Origin: Nonomuraea thailandensis
GTDB lineage: Bacteria > Actinomycetota > Actinomycetes > Streptosporangiales > Streptosporangiaceae
Length of the DNA stretch: 64,000 nucleotides
Direction: 5' to 3'
Assembly: GCF_024172165.1 (NCBI RefSeq)
Contig: NZ_JAMZEB010000002.1
Location: 7,895,501-7,959,500, forward strand
How positions within the stretch are numbered: position 1 is the stretch's first letter; each line of letters starts with the position of its first letter. Below the pieces are notes generated by a model. The model searched no databases. It had not been told where the DNA came from and saw only the letters and a program-made list of their open reading frames with translations. Positions 46,054-56,521 of the stretch are shown in pieces. A program made the translations under genes and the position numbers.

Positions 46054-46680
46054 ATGACCTCGGCGCCTCTGGGGCTGCAGGGCGCCTACCTCATGGGCGA
46101 GCGCGCCGGCCACGACGAGCTGCGTTCCCGCCTTCTCGACGTCGCGGTGAACCTGCTGCGGACCGACGGCCCCGAGAGCCTCACCATGCGCCGCATCGCG
46201 GCGGAGGCGGGCTGCACGACGACCGTGATCTACACGATGTTCGGCAACCGGGAGGGCCTGGCCGAAGCGCTCTACCTGGAGGGGTTCGAGCGGTTCCGCC
46301 GCTTTCTGGAGGCGGTGCCGCCGCGCCGCAACCCGCTGGAGCAGCTCAACGCGCTCGGCCCCGCGTACCGGCAGGCGTGCCTGGCGGAGCCCGGCTACTA
46401 CAGCCTGATGTTCGAGCGGGCCATCCCCGGCTTCGAGCCCAGCGAGCGCGCCAGGACACTGGCCCGCGCCGCCCTGAACATCCTCGACCGCGTCATCGCC
46501 GACTGCATCTCGGCCGGCTACCTGATCCCGACCCAGCCCCGGAAGATCGCCGACGCGCTGTGGGCGGCCGCGCAGGGGGCCATCTCGCTGGAGCGGGCCG
46601 GGCACCTGCGCGACGGGCGCACGTACGAGGCGGTCACTACGGCGATCATCTGCTGCTACCTCGTGGAGAAGCAGGAATAG
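46054..46680 (+). CDS. TetR-family transcriptional regulator
   Basis: 208 aa. The helix-turn-helix is at about 25-70 (RSRLLDVAVNLLRTDGPESLTMRRIAAEAGCTTTVIYTMFGNREGLAEAL). The C-terminal domain contains RFRRFLEAVPPRRNPLEQLNAL and PGYYSLMFERAIPGF, typical of the WHG subgroup. AAGGGAGG precedes the ATG. It diverges from the aldehyde dehydrogenase gene. Its 3' end overlaps the PucR gene on the other strand by 35 bp and is echoed downstream. Confidence 0.92.
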   Translation: MTSAPLGLQGAYLMGERAGHDELRSRLLDVAVNLLRTDGPESLTMRRIAAEAGCTTTVIYTMFGNREGLAEALYLEGFERFRRFLEAVPPRRNPLEQLNALGPAYRQACLAEPGYYSLMFERAIPGFEPSERARTLARAALNILDRVIADCISAGYLIPTQPRKIADALWAAAQGAISLERAGHLRDGRTYEAVTTAIICCYLVEKQE

Positions 46681-48361
46681 CGCCTCCTCGCGGGGAGGCG
46701 GGAACGGCGCCTGCCCTGGCCGCCTCCAGGGCCAGCCACAGCTCGGCGCGGGTGCCCGGGTCGTCGAGGTCGCGGCCCAGCAGGTCGGCGACGCGTCTCA
46801 TCCGGTAGCGCAGGGTGTGGCGGTGCACGCCCAGCCTCTGCGCCGCCGCGTCCCAGTGGCCGTTGCTCTCTAGGTACGCGCGCAGCGACTCGACCAGGTC
46901 GGCCCGGGAGCCGTACGCGGTCAGCGGGGCCAGGACCGCCGCCGAGAACGCCTGGGCGGCGGCGGGTTCGAGCAGCCCGAGCAGGCCCTGCCCGGCCAGC
47001 TCGGCGAACCTGACGACACGACCGGCCCCGCGCGGCCCGGCCTCCTCCGCCCGCACCCCGTCTCTTCCGCCCCGCCCCGCGCCTCCTTCGTCCCGCCCCG
47101 CGCCCCCGCGTCCCGCTCCGCCCCGGCTCCTCGCCGCCTCCAGGGCGCGTGCGGCCTGGTCGAGCGCGTTGCGGAGGCCGGCGGCGGCGCCGTCACACGG
47201 CTGGCTGACGCCCACGGGTGCCTCCGCGCCCAGCGCCACCTCCTCCGCCACGCTCTCGGCCACGCTCCCGGCCACCAGCGCGACGACATCGCGGGCGCCG
47301 GTCGGCCCGGCGCCCGCGGCGCTGCCGGAGCCCGCACCACCGGAACCAGCACTGCCGGAACCAGCACTGCCGGAGCCCGCGCTGCCGGAGCTCGCGCTGA
47401 GCTGTGCGGCGAAGGCGCGTGCTTCGAGGGCCTCCAGTGCCTCGGCGCCCACCGCCAGCGCGACCAGCGGCGCCTCGGGCAGCCGCCCGCCCAGCGCTCC
47501 CAGCACGGCGCGGGCCCGCTCCCCCTCCCCTGCCAGCAGCAGCTCCAGCACCGCGGTGCGGACGCGCCGTTCGGCGGCGAGCTGGGCCCTGCCCTGCTCC
47601 ATGGCCAGCGTGAGCAGCGAGCCCGCCGCGTTGATCACCGTGTGGGTGACGGGGGTGAAGGCGTGCGGGGCGCCGACGGCGAAGAAGCCGCGCGGGCGCG
47701 TCCCGCCGCCGAGCGGCTGCACGACGACGTGCTCGCCGGGCCCGGACAGCGCCAGGCTGCTCGGCATCCGGTCCACGCGCAGGCGGGTCAGCTCGGCCGT
47801 GACCGCGTCCGTGCCGGCGCCGCGCGTGGCGTGGCGGACCTCGCCCGACTCGTCCAGCAGCGCGGCCCAGCCGCCGACCTCCCTGGCCAGCCGGTCGATG
47901 ACGGCGTGCATGCCCTCCGGCCGCAGCGCCGCCCGCGTCAGCCGCCCCTGGGCTGCGAAGGCGCGGCTGATCTCCTCGTACTGCTCGGCCGCCAGCAGCT
48001 CGCTGACCGCCTTGCCGACCGCGATGAACGGGGTCTCGCGCGGCACCTCCAGCAGCGGCAGCCCGGCCGACTCCGCCGCCTCGACGAGGGCGGACGGCAC
48101 CTCCTCGTGCGAGACGCCGACGCCGAAGCCGAGCCCGGCCACGCCCCGGCGCACCAGGCGCGCCACGTAGCCCGTCAGGTCGCCTTCCATCCGCATGCCG
48201 GTGGTGAGCAGCAGCTCCCCGCCTTCGAGGTACGGTGTCGGGTCCGCGAGCTCGCTGACCGCGACCCAGCGCACCGCCGCGTCCAGCACTCCCGGCCGCA
48301 TGGTCCCGGCGACCGGCCGGAGGTTCATGCGGCGCACGACGGTCTGCAGCGAAGGCGGCAT
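46646..48361 (-). CDS. PucR-family transcriptional regulator with repeat-expanded linker
   Basis: 571 aa. An N-terminal PucR ligand-type domain (about 1-120: GVLDAAVRWVAVSELADPTPYLEGGELLLTTGMRM) and a middle domain are followed by a C-terminal HTH (WDAAAQRLGVHRHTLRYRMRRVADLLG). The centre carries low-complexity Gly/Ser/Ala and Gly/Arg stretches (about 320-345 and 410-435), partly made of 15-bp tandem units. Its C-terminus ends in a twice-repeated A(V/I)PASPRG. It diverges from gabT, whose expression it probably controls; PucR-type GabR proteins regulate GABA use in other actinobacteria. Confidence 0.9.
   Translation of the reverse strand: MPPSLQTVVRRMNLRPVAGTMRPGVLDAAVRWVAVSELADPTPYLEGGELLLTTGMRMEGDLTGYVARLVRRGVAGLGFGVGVSHEEVPSALVEAAESAGLPLLEVPRETPFIAVGKAVSELLAAEQYEEISRAFAAQGRLTRAALRPEGMHAVIDRLAREVGGWAALLDESGEVRHATRGAGTDAVTAELTRLRVDRMPSSLALSGPGEHVVVQPLGGGTRPRGFFAVGAPHAFTPVTHTVINAAGSLLTLAMEQGRAQLAAERRVRTAVLELLLAGEGERARAVLGALGGRLPEAPLVALAVGAEALEALEARAFAAQLSASSGSAGSGSAGSGSAGSGGAGSGSAAGAGPTGARDVVALVAGSVAESVAEEVALGAEAPVGVSQPCDGAAAGLRNALDQAARALEAARSRGGAGRGGAGRDEGGAGRGGRDGVRAEEAGPRGAGRVVRFAELAGQGLLGLLEPAAAQAFSAAVLAPLTAYGSRADLVESLRAYLESNGHWDAAAQRLGVHRHTLRYRMRRVADLLGRDLDDPGTRAELWLALEAARAGAVPASPRGGAIPASPRGSSR
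46659..46710. repeat. 25-bp echo of the TetR gene 3' end
   Basis: Positions 46659-46683 (ending GGAATAGCGC, with the TAG stop) recur at 46686-46710 (ending GGAACGGCGC). 19 of 25 bases match and all six differences are transitions. The opposing PucR gene reads through both copies, which gives its repeated C-terminal A(V/I)PASPRG. Confidence 0.8.
47325..47399. repeat. Five 15-bp tandem units inside the PucR gene
   Basis: Units beginning CCGGA(A/G)C at 47325, 47340, 47355, 47370 and 47385 encode a run of Ser-Ala-Gly-Ser-Gly in the linker. 15 bp keeps the frame, so copy number can change without breaking the gene. Confidence 0.85.
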
Positions 48362-48367
48362 GAGCTA

Positions 48368-48446
48368 TTTGTCCATTCCGGCAAAGACGAGCACTCCTAG
48401 TGTGACATATCGACGTATCGGAGCTGGTGGGAGCCCGCCGTACCGT
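48368..48446 (+). promoter_or_regulatory. PucR operator candidate and leaderless promoter of gabT
   Basis: TTTGTCCATTCCGGCAAA (48368-48385) is a loose inverted repeat of TTTG/CAAA just upstream of the PucR start. For gabT, TACCGT (48441-48446) ends 7 nt before ATG 48454, with no ribosome site, as expected of a leaderless transcript. Confidence 0.45.
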
Positions 48447-48453
48447 CGAAGCC

Positions 48454-49782
48454 ATGAGCATTCCCCAGGAGCGGCGCGTCGTGACCGCGATCCCAGGCCC
48501 CAAGTCCCAGGAGTTGCTGGCCCGCAAGCAGGCGGCCGTCCCGCCCGGCATCGGCACCACGCTGCCGGTCTTCGTCACCCGCGCCGGCGGCGGCGTCGTG
48601 GAGGACGCCGACGGGAACTCGCTGATCGACTTCGGCTCGGGCATCGCCGTGACGAACGTGGGCAACGCCGCCCCCAGGGTCGTCGAGCGGGTCCGGAAGC
48701 AGGTCGCGGACTTCACCCACACCTGTTTCATGGTCACCCCGTACGAGTCGTACGTGCAGGTCTGCGAGAAGCTCAACGAGCTCACGCCGGGCGACCACGA
48801 GAAGCGCACGTTCCTGGTGAACTCCGGCGCCGAGGCCGTGGAGAACGCCGTCAAGATCGCCCGGCACGCGACCGGCCGCCAGGGCGTGGTGGTGTTCGAC
48901 CACGGTTACCACGGCCGCACGCTGCTCACGATGACGCTGACGGCCAAGAACATGCCGTACAAGCAGGGGTTCGGCCCGTTCGCGCCGGAGGTGTACCGGG
49001 TGCCTCTGGCGTACCCGTTCCGCTGGCCCACCGGCCCTGAGAACTGCGCGGAGGAAGCCGCCGAGCAGGCCATCGACCTGATCGCCAAGCAGATCGGCGC
49101 GCAGAACGTGGCGGCCGTGGTGATCGAGCCCATCGCGGGCGAGGGCGGGTTCATCGTGCCCGCCAGGGGCTTCCTGCCGCGGATCGCCGAGTTCTGCCGG
49201 GCCAACGGGATCGTGTTCGTGGCCGACGAGGTGCAGACGGGCTTCGCGCGGACCGGGACGCTGTTCGCCTGCGAGGACGAGGGCGTCGTGCCGGACATCA
49301 TCACCACCGCCAAGGGCATCGCGGGCGGCCTGCCGCTGGCCGCGGTGACCGGGCGCGCGGAGCTCATGGACAAGGTGCACGTCGGCGGCCTCGGCGGCAC
49401 GTACGGCGGCAACCCGCTCGCCTGCGAGGCCGCGCTGGGCGTGCTGGAGACGATCGAGGCGGACGACCTGGTCGCCAGGGCCCGCCGCATCGGCGAGATC
49501 ATGCTGCCCCGGCTGGAGGCGCTCAAGGAGCGCTTCGACGTGATCGGCGACGTGCGCGGGCGCGGCGCGATGATCGCGATCGAGCTGGTCGAGCCCGGCA
49601 CCAAGGAGCCGAACCCGACCGCCGTCCAGGAGATCGTCAAGCGCTGCCACGCCGAGGGCCTGCTGGTGCTGACGGCCGGCACGTACGGCAACGTGCTGCG
49701 CTTCCTGCCCCCGCTGGTGATCCCCGAGCACCTCCTGGAGGAGGGGCTGGGGATCCTGGAGAAGGCGATCGCCGAGCTCTGA
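48454..49782 (+). CDS. gabT: 4-aminobutyrate aminotransferase
   Basis: 442 aa class III PLP enzyme that moves the amino group of GABA to 2-oxoglutarate, giving succinate semialdehyde. PLP-binding Asp258 (VADEVQTGF) and Lys287 (TTAKGIAGGLPLA) are present, and the chain starts in the manner of actinobacterial GabT (IPGPKSQELLARKQAAVPPGIGTTLPVF). ATG 48454 lacks a ribosome site; a GTG at 48427 in frame is less likely. It diverges from the PucR regulator and ends at a strong terminator. The aldehyde dehydrogenase at 44.3-45.8 kb can take its product. Confidence 0.93.
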   Translation: MSIPQERRVVTAIPGPKSQELLARKQAAVPPGIGTTLPVFVTRAGGGVVEDADGNSLIDFGSGIAVTNVGNAAPRVVERVRKQVADFTHTCFMVTPYESYVQVCEKLNELTPGDHEKRTFLVNSGAEAVENAVKIARHATGRQGVVVFDHGYHGRTLLTMTLTAKNMPYKQGFGPFAPEVYRVPLAYPFRWPTGPENCAEEAAEQAIDLIAKQIGAQNVAAVVIEPIAGEGGFIVPARGFLPRIAEFCRANGIVFVADEVQTGFARTGTLFACEDEGVVPDIITTAKGIAGGLPLAAVTGRAELMDKVHVGGLGGTYGGNPLACEAALGVLETIEADDLVARARRIGEIMLPRLEALKERFDVIGDVRGRGAMIAIELVEPGTKEPNPTAVQEIVKRCHAEGLLVLTAGTYGNVLRFLPPLVIPEHLLEEGLGILEKAIAEL

Positions 49783-49795
49783 CGTAAACCAACGA

Positions 49796-49830
49796 AACGG
49801 GCATCCAGCTTGCACTGGATGCCCGTTTTT
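49796..49830 (+). terminator. Rho-independent terminator of gabT
   Basis: AACGGGCATCCAG (49796-49808), 6-nt loop, CTGGATGCCCGTT (49815-49827) then a TTTTT run. Perfect 13-bp stem plus U-tract: the only textbook intrinsic terminator in the window. Confidence 0.92.
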
Positions 49831-49956
49831 GTGGTGTAAACGGCGTCATGCGGGTAGAGAATTCACCCTGACTTGACGCTCAGCTGGACGCTCACGGCCG
49901 CGGTCAGGGTTATAACGGTTCCGACATACGGTGGGGCGATGGCAGCTGGGAGCGTG

Positions 49957-50190
49957 ATGAACTGGGGTCCGACCAGAACGGCGCGGGACATGTTGACGTT
50001 CGACCCTGAGGGCCTGACCTGGGCCCAACGCGACGGCGACGCCTGCGTCGTCTGCCACAAGAGGTGGCCGCGGCCGCGCGTGCGCGTGGGCCGCCTGCCC
50101 GACGACGCGCCCGTGCTGGCCTGCGCCGACTGCGCCGACGCGCTCGTGCCCGCGCCCATGGCCACCGTCGTGGCCTTCCCGTCGCGTTAG
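49957..50190 (+). CDS. Small zinc-ribbon-like protein
   Basis: 77 aa. MNWGPTRTARDMLTFDPEGL, then CVVCHKRW and, 27 residues later, CADC: two CxxC pairs that could bind a zinc ion. No other domain. ATG 49957 has GGGAG 4 nt upstream; ATG 49939 is an alternative giving 83 aa. Function unknown. It is a single gene between gabT and the PotD-like gene, convergent with the latter. Confidence 0.65.
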   Translation: MNWGPTRTARDMLTFDPEGLTWAQRDGDACVVCHKRWPRPRVRVGRLPDDAPVLACADCADALVPAPMATVVAFPSR

Positions 50191-50257
50191 CCGCCCTCCA
50201 GGCCACCTGGGCGGCGGGTGACGGGCGGGCGCGTGCCACGACGCCGCCCGGCCCCGC

Positions 50258-51406
50258 TCACTTGAGCAGCGCGGCCCAGCGTTCGGCCCACACGCTGTAG
50301 TCAGGGCATTCCCCGTCCTCGGCCCGGCAATCCCCGGGCGGACGCGCCGCGAACACGACGCGGTCGAACCGCTTGGCGTCGCCCACCCCGTACGCCTCGC
50401 ACATCGCCCTGGCCCGCCCCTTGCACGCCTTGGGATTGGCCGGCGCCATGCCCACCCACGCCGCCGCGTCGCGCTGCGCGCCGGCCGCCGTCACCCAGTT
50501 GAGCCAGCGGTAGGCGCAGGTGGTGTCGGGCACGTTCGCGCCCAGCATCCACGAGTCGACCCAGCCGGTCGTCCGCGGCGTCGAGACCGCCTTGACCGGC
50601 TTGCCCGTCTGCTGCAGGAGCATCCGGTAGTACGGGGTGACCTGGGCGTAGTCGAGCGCCCCGGTGGCGAAGCCCCTGACCAGCTCGACCGGGTTCTTCC
50701 AGTAGGCGCGGTCCTTGTTGCGCTCCAGCAGCGCCATCGCCTTGCCGAGCTCGGCCTCGCTCAGCTCGTACGGCTCCTTGGCCGACCCCTCGGCCAGGGC
50801 CGCCTCGGCGATCGTCAGCGGGGTGTCCCGCAGCGCCGCCCGGTCGGAGGCGAACACCTGCTCCAGCCCGCCGCCCCTGACCTTGGCCGAGTCGTAGACG
50901 AACTCGTGGTAGGCCCACAGGTACGGCACGCCGTACGCCTTGCCCGACACCGTTGTCATGTCGCGGAAGCGCTCGGTGAGGTCCTTGTAGTCGCTGACCT
51001 TGGCCGGGTCGATGGGCTGCACCTGCTTGGCCGCGATCAGGCCGGCGGCCAGCACCGGCCCGGCGGTGATCACGTCGTAGGGCCGCTGGGTGACCCTGGT
51101 GGCCATCTCCTCGGCGGTCTGCACGGTGTCGAGCCGGGCGATGCGGCAGCCCGTCTCCTTCTCGAAGTTGCCCACCCAGTTGACCTTGGTGCTGACGCCG
51201 CCGTACTCGGCGTAGCCCCGGTAGGTGAGGATCTGCAGGGTGCCGTCGCTCTGCGTCGCGGTCGGCGTGGGGGTGGGCGTCGGCGTGACCGTGGCGGAGG
51301 GGACGGTCCTCGCGGTCGCCGTCGGCGCCGGGTCCGTCACCGCCGCGGTGCCGGTCACCAGCGCGGTCGCGGCGAGCGCCAGTGCGTACGTGCGCCGACG
51401 GTTCAC
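50258..51406 (-). CDS. PotD-like extracellular solute-binding protein
   Basis: 382 aa. Signal peptide MNRRRTYALALAATALVTG, then a Thr/Pro-rich stretch (TPTPTPTPTA) and a type II periplasmic-binding fold: LQILTYRGYAEYGGVSTKVNWVGNFEKETGCRI is the PotD/PotF-type opening. No lipobox is seen. No permease or ATPase gene adjoins it, so it is an orphan receptor for a polyamine or related amine. Its GTG start at 51406 lies 3 nt from a large hairpin whose arm contains the ribosome site. Confidence 0.85.
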   Translation of the reverse strand: MNRRRTYALALAATALVTGTAAVTDPAPTATARTVPSATVTPTPTPTPTATQSDGTLQILTYRGYAEYGGVSTKVNWVGNFEKETGCRIARLDTVQTAEEMATRVTQRPYDVITAGPVLAAGLIAAKQVQPIDPAKVSDYKDLTERFRDMTTVSGKAYGVPYLWAYHEFVYDSAKVRGGGLEQVFASDRAALRDTPLTIAEAALAEGSAKEPYELSEAELGKAMALLERNKDRAYWKNPVELVRGFATGALDYAQVTPYYRMLLQQTGKPVKAVSTPRTTGWVDSWMLGANVPDTTCAYRWLNWVTAAGAQRDAAAWVGMAPANPKACKGRARAMCEAYGVGDAKRFDRVVFAARPPGDCRAEDGECPDYSVWAERWAALLK

Positions 51407-51409
51407 GTC

Positions 51410-51462
51410 GTCCCCCCTTGTCCTGTCTGCTGGAGCTTACCGGTGACAGGACAAGGGGGGAC
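51410..51462 (-). terminator. 18-bp perfect inverted repeat holding the ribosome site of the PotD-like gene
   Basis: GTCCCCCCTTGTCCTGTC (51410-51427) and its exact complement (51445-51462) flank a 17-nt loop. On the minus strand the 3' arm contains AAGGGGGG, the only ribosome site for GTG 51406, and the 5' arm starts 12 nt after the mmsA stop. It could stop read-through from mmsA and also mask the ribosome site. Confidence 0.8.
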
Positions 51463-51473
51463 GCCGCGCGTGG

Positions 51474-52978
<1,505 letters not shown>

Positions 52979-52982
<4 letters not shown>

Positions 52983-54259
52983 TGCGCTGCTGCCTCTGCG
53001 TCGATCGTTTCGAGGGCGGTCACGATGATGCCCAGGCCCTCGGTGGCCTCGTCCACCGAGAGCGTGAGGGGCGGGGCCATGCGGATGGCGGTGCCGTAGA
53101 GGCCGCCCTTGCCCGCCAGCAGGCCGGCCCGCTTGGTCAGCTCCATGAACCGGGCGGCCTGGGCCGGGCTCTGCAGCTCGACGGCGAACATCAGGCCCTT
53201 GCCGCGCACGTCCTGGACGACGGCCAGCCGCTCGGCGGCGGCCTTGAGCCCGCCGATGATGATCTCACCGGTCCTGGCGGCGTTGGCCTGGAGGTCGTGG
53301 TCGAGCACGTAGTCGAGGGTGGCGTTGGCGGCGGCCATGGAGATCGGGTTGCCACCGAAGGTGGACAGGCCGACGGCGTGCGGCGCGTCCATGAGGTCGC
53401 CGCGCGCGACGATGCCGCCGACGGCGAACCCGTTGCCGAGCCCCTTGGCGAACGTGATCATGTCGGGGGTCACGCCGTGGTTCTCGATGCCGAAGAACGC
53501 GCTGCCGGTCCGGCCCCAGCCGGTCTGCACCTCGTCCGAGACGAACAGGATGCCCTGCTCGTCCAGCACCTCCTTGTACGCGGCGAACAGCCCGTCGGGG
53601 GCCATCGTGAAGCCGCCCACGCCCTGGATCGGCTCGGCGATCAGCGCCGCCACGTCGTTGGAGACGGACGTGGCCAGCACGTGGCGCAGGTCGTCCACGC
53701 AGGCCTGGATGTAGTCGGCGTCCGACAGGCCCTTGAACTGGGTCAGGTGCCGGTCGGCGCCGTGCAGGAAGTGCACGTTGAGCGGGGAGAGCGAGTTGTT
53801 CTTCCAGGACCGGTTGGAGGTGACGCTGATCGCGCCGAAGCTGCGCCCGTGGTAGCTCTGGCGCATGGCCAGCACCTGGTCGCTCTTGCGCGCGTACGTG
53901 GCCAGCAGCAGCGCGGTCTCGTTGGCCTCGGTGCCGGAGTTGGTGAAGAACACCTTGGCGTCGGGGATGCCGGACAGGCGCGCGATCTTCTCGGCCAGCT
54001 CGATCTGGCCGCGCAGCAGGTAGACGGTGCTGGTGTGGACCACGCCGGTGGCGAGCTGGCGCTCGACGGCCTCACGTACCTCGGGGACGTCGTACCCGAT
54101 CATGTTGGTCAGGATCCCGGCGAAGAAGTCGAGGTAACTCTTGCCGTCAGCGTCGATGACGCGGTTGCCCTTGCCGCTGACGATCTCGATGGGGTCGTTG
54201 TAGTTGAGGGCCAGCCAGTTCGGCATCACTGCCCGGTGGCGCGCGAGAAGCTCCGACAT
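52979..54259 (-). CDS. Class III aminotransferase (beta-alanine/omega-amino acid type)
   Basis: 426 aa PLP enzyme. PLP-site Asp242 (VSDEVQTGWGR) and Lys272 (TFAKGLGNGFAVGG) are present, and HTSTVYLLRGQIELAEKIA and RQSYHGRSFGAISVT place it with AGXT2-like enzymes. It is the first gene of a two-gene operon with mmsA, so beta-alanine or 3-aminoisobutyrate is the likely amino donor. A GCCTCCT/AGGAGGC inverted repeat lies upstream at 54288-54319. Confidence 0.88.
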
Positions 54260-54397
54260 GTTACCGAGTATCCCTTTTCGCTCCGAAGCCTCCTACCTGC
54301 AAACTGTCGGCGAGGAGGCAGCATGCCTTACATGATGTCAACGCGATCTTGGTGATACACCTTCCCATGAGCGCGCGGCGCACGCCACCATGTCCGC

Positions 54398-56521
54398 GTG
54401 CTTCGCAAACTCCTGGCCGGCCTGGCCATCGCGGTGATCGCCACCTCGATCGTCGTCGCCTGGCTCTCCCCCGACGGACTGGAGGCGGCGAGCTGGGTGG
54501 CGGCGGTCGTCGGCGCGGCCGCGATCGTGGCGGCGATCGTCGGCTGGGCCCGCCGCCCGCCCGCCCTCGGCGTCTCCACCCCCGAGCAGGTGGAGGCCGC
54601 CCAGCAGCTCCTGGCCGATCGGGTGCTGCGGCAGTGGGAGGAGGAGGCCAAGCTCCGCGGCCTGTTCTCGCCCGACCCGCTGTCGGTGCGGTGGCGGCTG
54701 GGCGAGCCGGGCCTCATGGACCACGCCCGGCACATCACGACCGGCGAACGGCTGCACTTCACGGGGGCCGCCGACCAGGTGGGCGAGATGGTGACGGCCC
54801 TGCGCGGGCTGCGGCGGCCACGGCTGGTCGTGCTCGGGGAGGCGGGCACCGGCAAGACCACGCTGGCCCTGTTGCTGCTGCGCCGCCTCCTGCTCGATCG
54901 CGAGCCGGGCGAGCCGGTCCCCGTGCTGCTCACGCTGTCCGGCTGGGAGCGGTCGGGCGAGCAGTTCCCGGGGTGGCTGACCCGCCGGCTGGCCAGGGAC
55001 TATCCGGAGCTGCGCACCGAGGAGTTCGGCCCCACGGCGGTGAAGGACCTGGTGGAGGGAGGACGGGTGCTGCCGGTCCTCGACGGGCTGGACGAGCTGC
55101 TCGTGCACGAGCGCAACCTGGTGGTCCGGGCGCTCAACACGACCCTGACCGACCGGGACGGCTTCGTGCTGACCTGCCGCACGTCCGAGTTCAGGGAGAC
55201 CGTCAAGGAGCAGGGCGCCCACGTGCTCAGCGCCGCCGCGGTGATCGAGCCCGAGGAGCTCGGCCCAGGGGAGGTCGTGAGCTACCTCGCCTCCTGCCTC
55301 CCGCCCGACCCCGGCGGAAGCTGGCCCGAACTGCTGCGCAGGCTGGGCGATCCCGATGACGTCCTGTACGGGAGCGTCGACACCGCCCTGACGGTCTGGC
55401 TGGTCCGCGTCGGGTACGTGGATCCCGGCGAGGACCCGGCGCGGCTGCTGGAGCTGCCCGACGCCCGGGCCGTGCGGCTGCACCTCCTGGACCACGCGGT
55501 GCCCGCGCTGCTCGCCACCGACCCCGCACCCGGGCCGTTCCGCTCCCGCCGGGCCTGGCCGGTGCGGCGGGTGTTGCGGTGGCTCGCCCTGCTCGCCGCG
55601 TTCCTGTCCGTCTGGGAGAGCCGCGACCTGGCGTGGTGGAAGCTCCACGACCTGGTTCCCCGCAGGAGGGTCGCGGCCGGTCTCGGGCTGGCGTCCGGCT
55701 TGCTGGCCGCGGTGGCCGCCGGCGCCGGCTGGTGGGCCGCGGGCGGCGGTCCCGGCTCGTCGATCGCCGTGAGCACCGGCCTGGGGCTCCTGGTGGGGGC
55801 TGCCAGCGGCGTGGCCCTGTCCAGGGAGAGGGGGACCGTGTCGCTGGACGATGCCGGCGACATCCTCGAATTCGAGGACTACGACGACTTCGAGGTCGGC
55901 GACCTGCGCTCCGGCCTGCTCGGCAACGCGGCGCGCGCCTTCGCGGCCTGGGCGGCGCTGGGGACGTTCGGCGGCGTCGGAATCTGGGCGGGCGGGCTGC
56001 TGGGCGGGTGGCTGGGCGGCGCCGCACTGATGAGCCTGGCCGACGCCATGGCCTTCGCCTCGGCGTTCTGCCTGCCCATCCTTCTCGCCGTGCCGCTGGC
56101 GATGGCGTTCCTGCTCTGGCTCTACCGGGTGAGCGTGCTCCTGCGTCCCGCCGCCTCGTACAGGGGACAGGGCCTGCTCACGCTCGCGCTGGCAGTGTTG
56201 TTCGCCGCCGCCTGCGCGATCGCCGGATGGCTGGGCGCGCTGTTCTTCCTCTCCGACCTCGACGCGACGCCGCGGGCGGCGGCGGGCGGAGCCGTGGGAG
56301 GCATCGTCGTCACCGTGATGGCCGCCGCCGTCTTCGCCTTCGCCAACGTCGCCTGGCCGGCCTTCACCGTCACGTGCGCGCTGCTGGCGCTGTCCCGGCG
56401 CCTGCCCTGGCGGCTGATGGCCTTCCTGTCGGACATGCACCGCGTCGGCCTCCTGCGGCAGACAGGGCGGCTCTACCAGTTCCGGCACGCCGCCCTGCAG
56501 GACCGTCTCGCCGAGCCCTAG
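54398..56521 (+). CDS. Membrane-anchored NACHT-type STAND NTPase
   Basis: 707 aa. Two N-terminal TM helices (about 5-22 and 33-50) are followed by a NACHT domain. Walker A is GEAGTGKTT at 147-155, Walker B VLDGLDEL at 227-234, and a VLTCRTSEF sensor-type strand lies at 257-265. The second half (about 395-670) is a bundle of several TM helices rich in Gly/Ala, broken by an acidic loop (DILEFEDYDDFEVGD). Such proteins are common and little studied in actinomycetes; some bacterial NACHT proteins act in phage defence. GTG 54398 has no strong ribosome site. Its stop overlaps that of the convergent MFS gene within CTAG. Confidence 0.85.
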   Translation: MLRKLLAGLAIAVIATSIVVAWLSPDGLEAASWVAAVVGAAAIVAAIVGWARRPPALGVSTPEQVEAAQQLLADRVLRQWEEEAKLRGLFSPDPLSVRWRLGEPGLMDHARHITTGERLHFTGAADQVGEMVTALRGLRRPRLVVLGEAGTGKTTLALLLLRRLLLDREPGEPVPVLLTLSGWERSGEQFPGWLTRRLARDYPELRTEEFGPTAVKDLVEGGRVLPVLDGLDELLVHERNLVVRALNTTLTDRDGFVLTCRTSEFRETVKEQGAHVLSAAAVIEPEELGPGEVVSYLASCLPPDPGGSWPELLRRLGDPDDVLYGSVDTALTVWLVRVGYVDPGEDPARLLELPDARAVRLHLLDHAVPALLATDPAPGPFRSRRAWPVRRVLRWLALLAAFLSVWESRDLAWWKLHDLVPRRRVAAGLGLASGLLAAVAAGAGWWAAGGGPGSSIAVSTGLGLLVGAASGVALSRERGTVSLDDAGDILEFEDYDDFEVGDLRSGLLGNAARAFAAWAALGTFGGVGIWAGGLLGGWLGGAALMSLADAMAFASAFCLPILLAVPLAMAFLLWLYRVSVLLRPAASYRGQGLLTLALAVLFAAACAIAGWLGALFFLSDLDATPRAAAGGAVGGIVVTVMAAAVFAFANVAWPAFTVTCALLALSRRLPWRLMAFLSDMHRVGLLRQTGRLYQFRHAALQDRLAEP

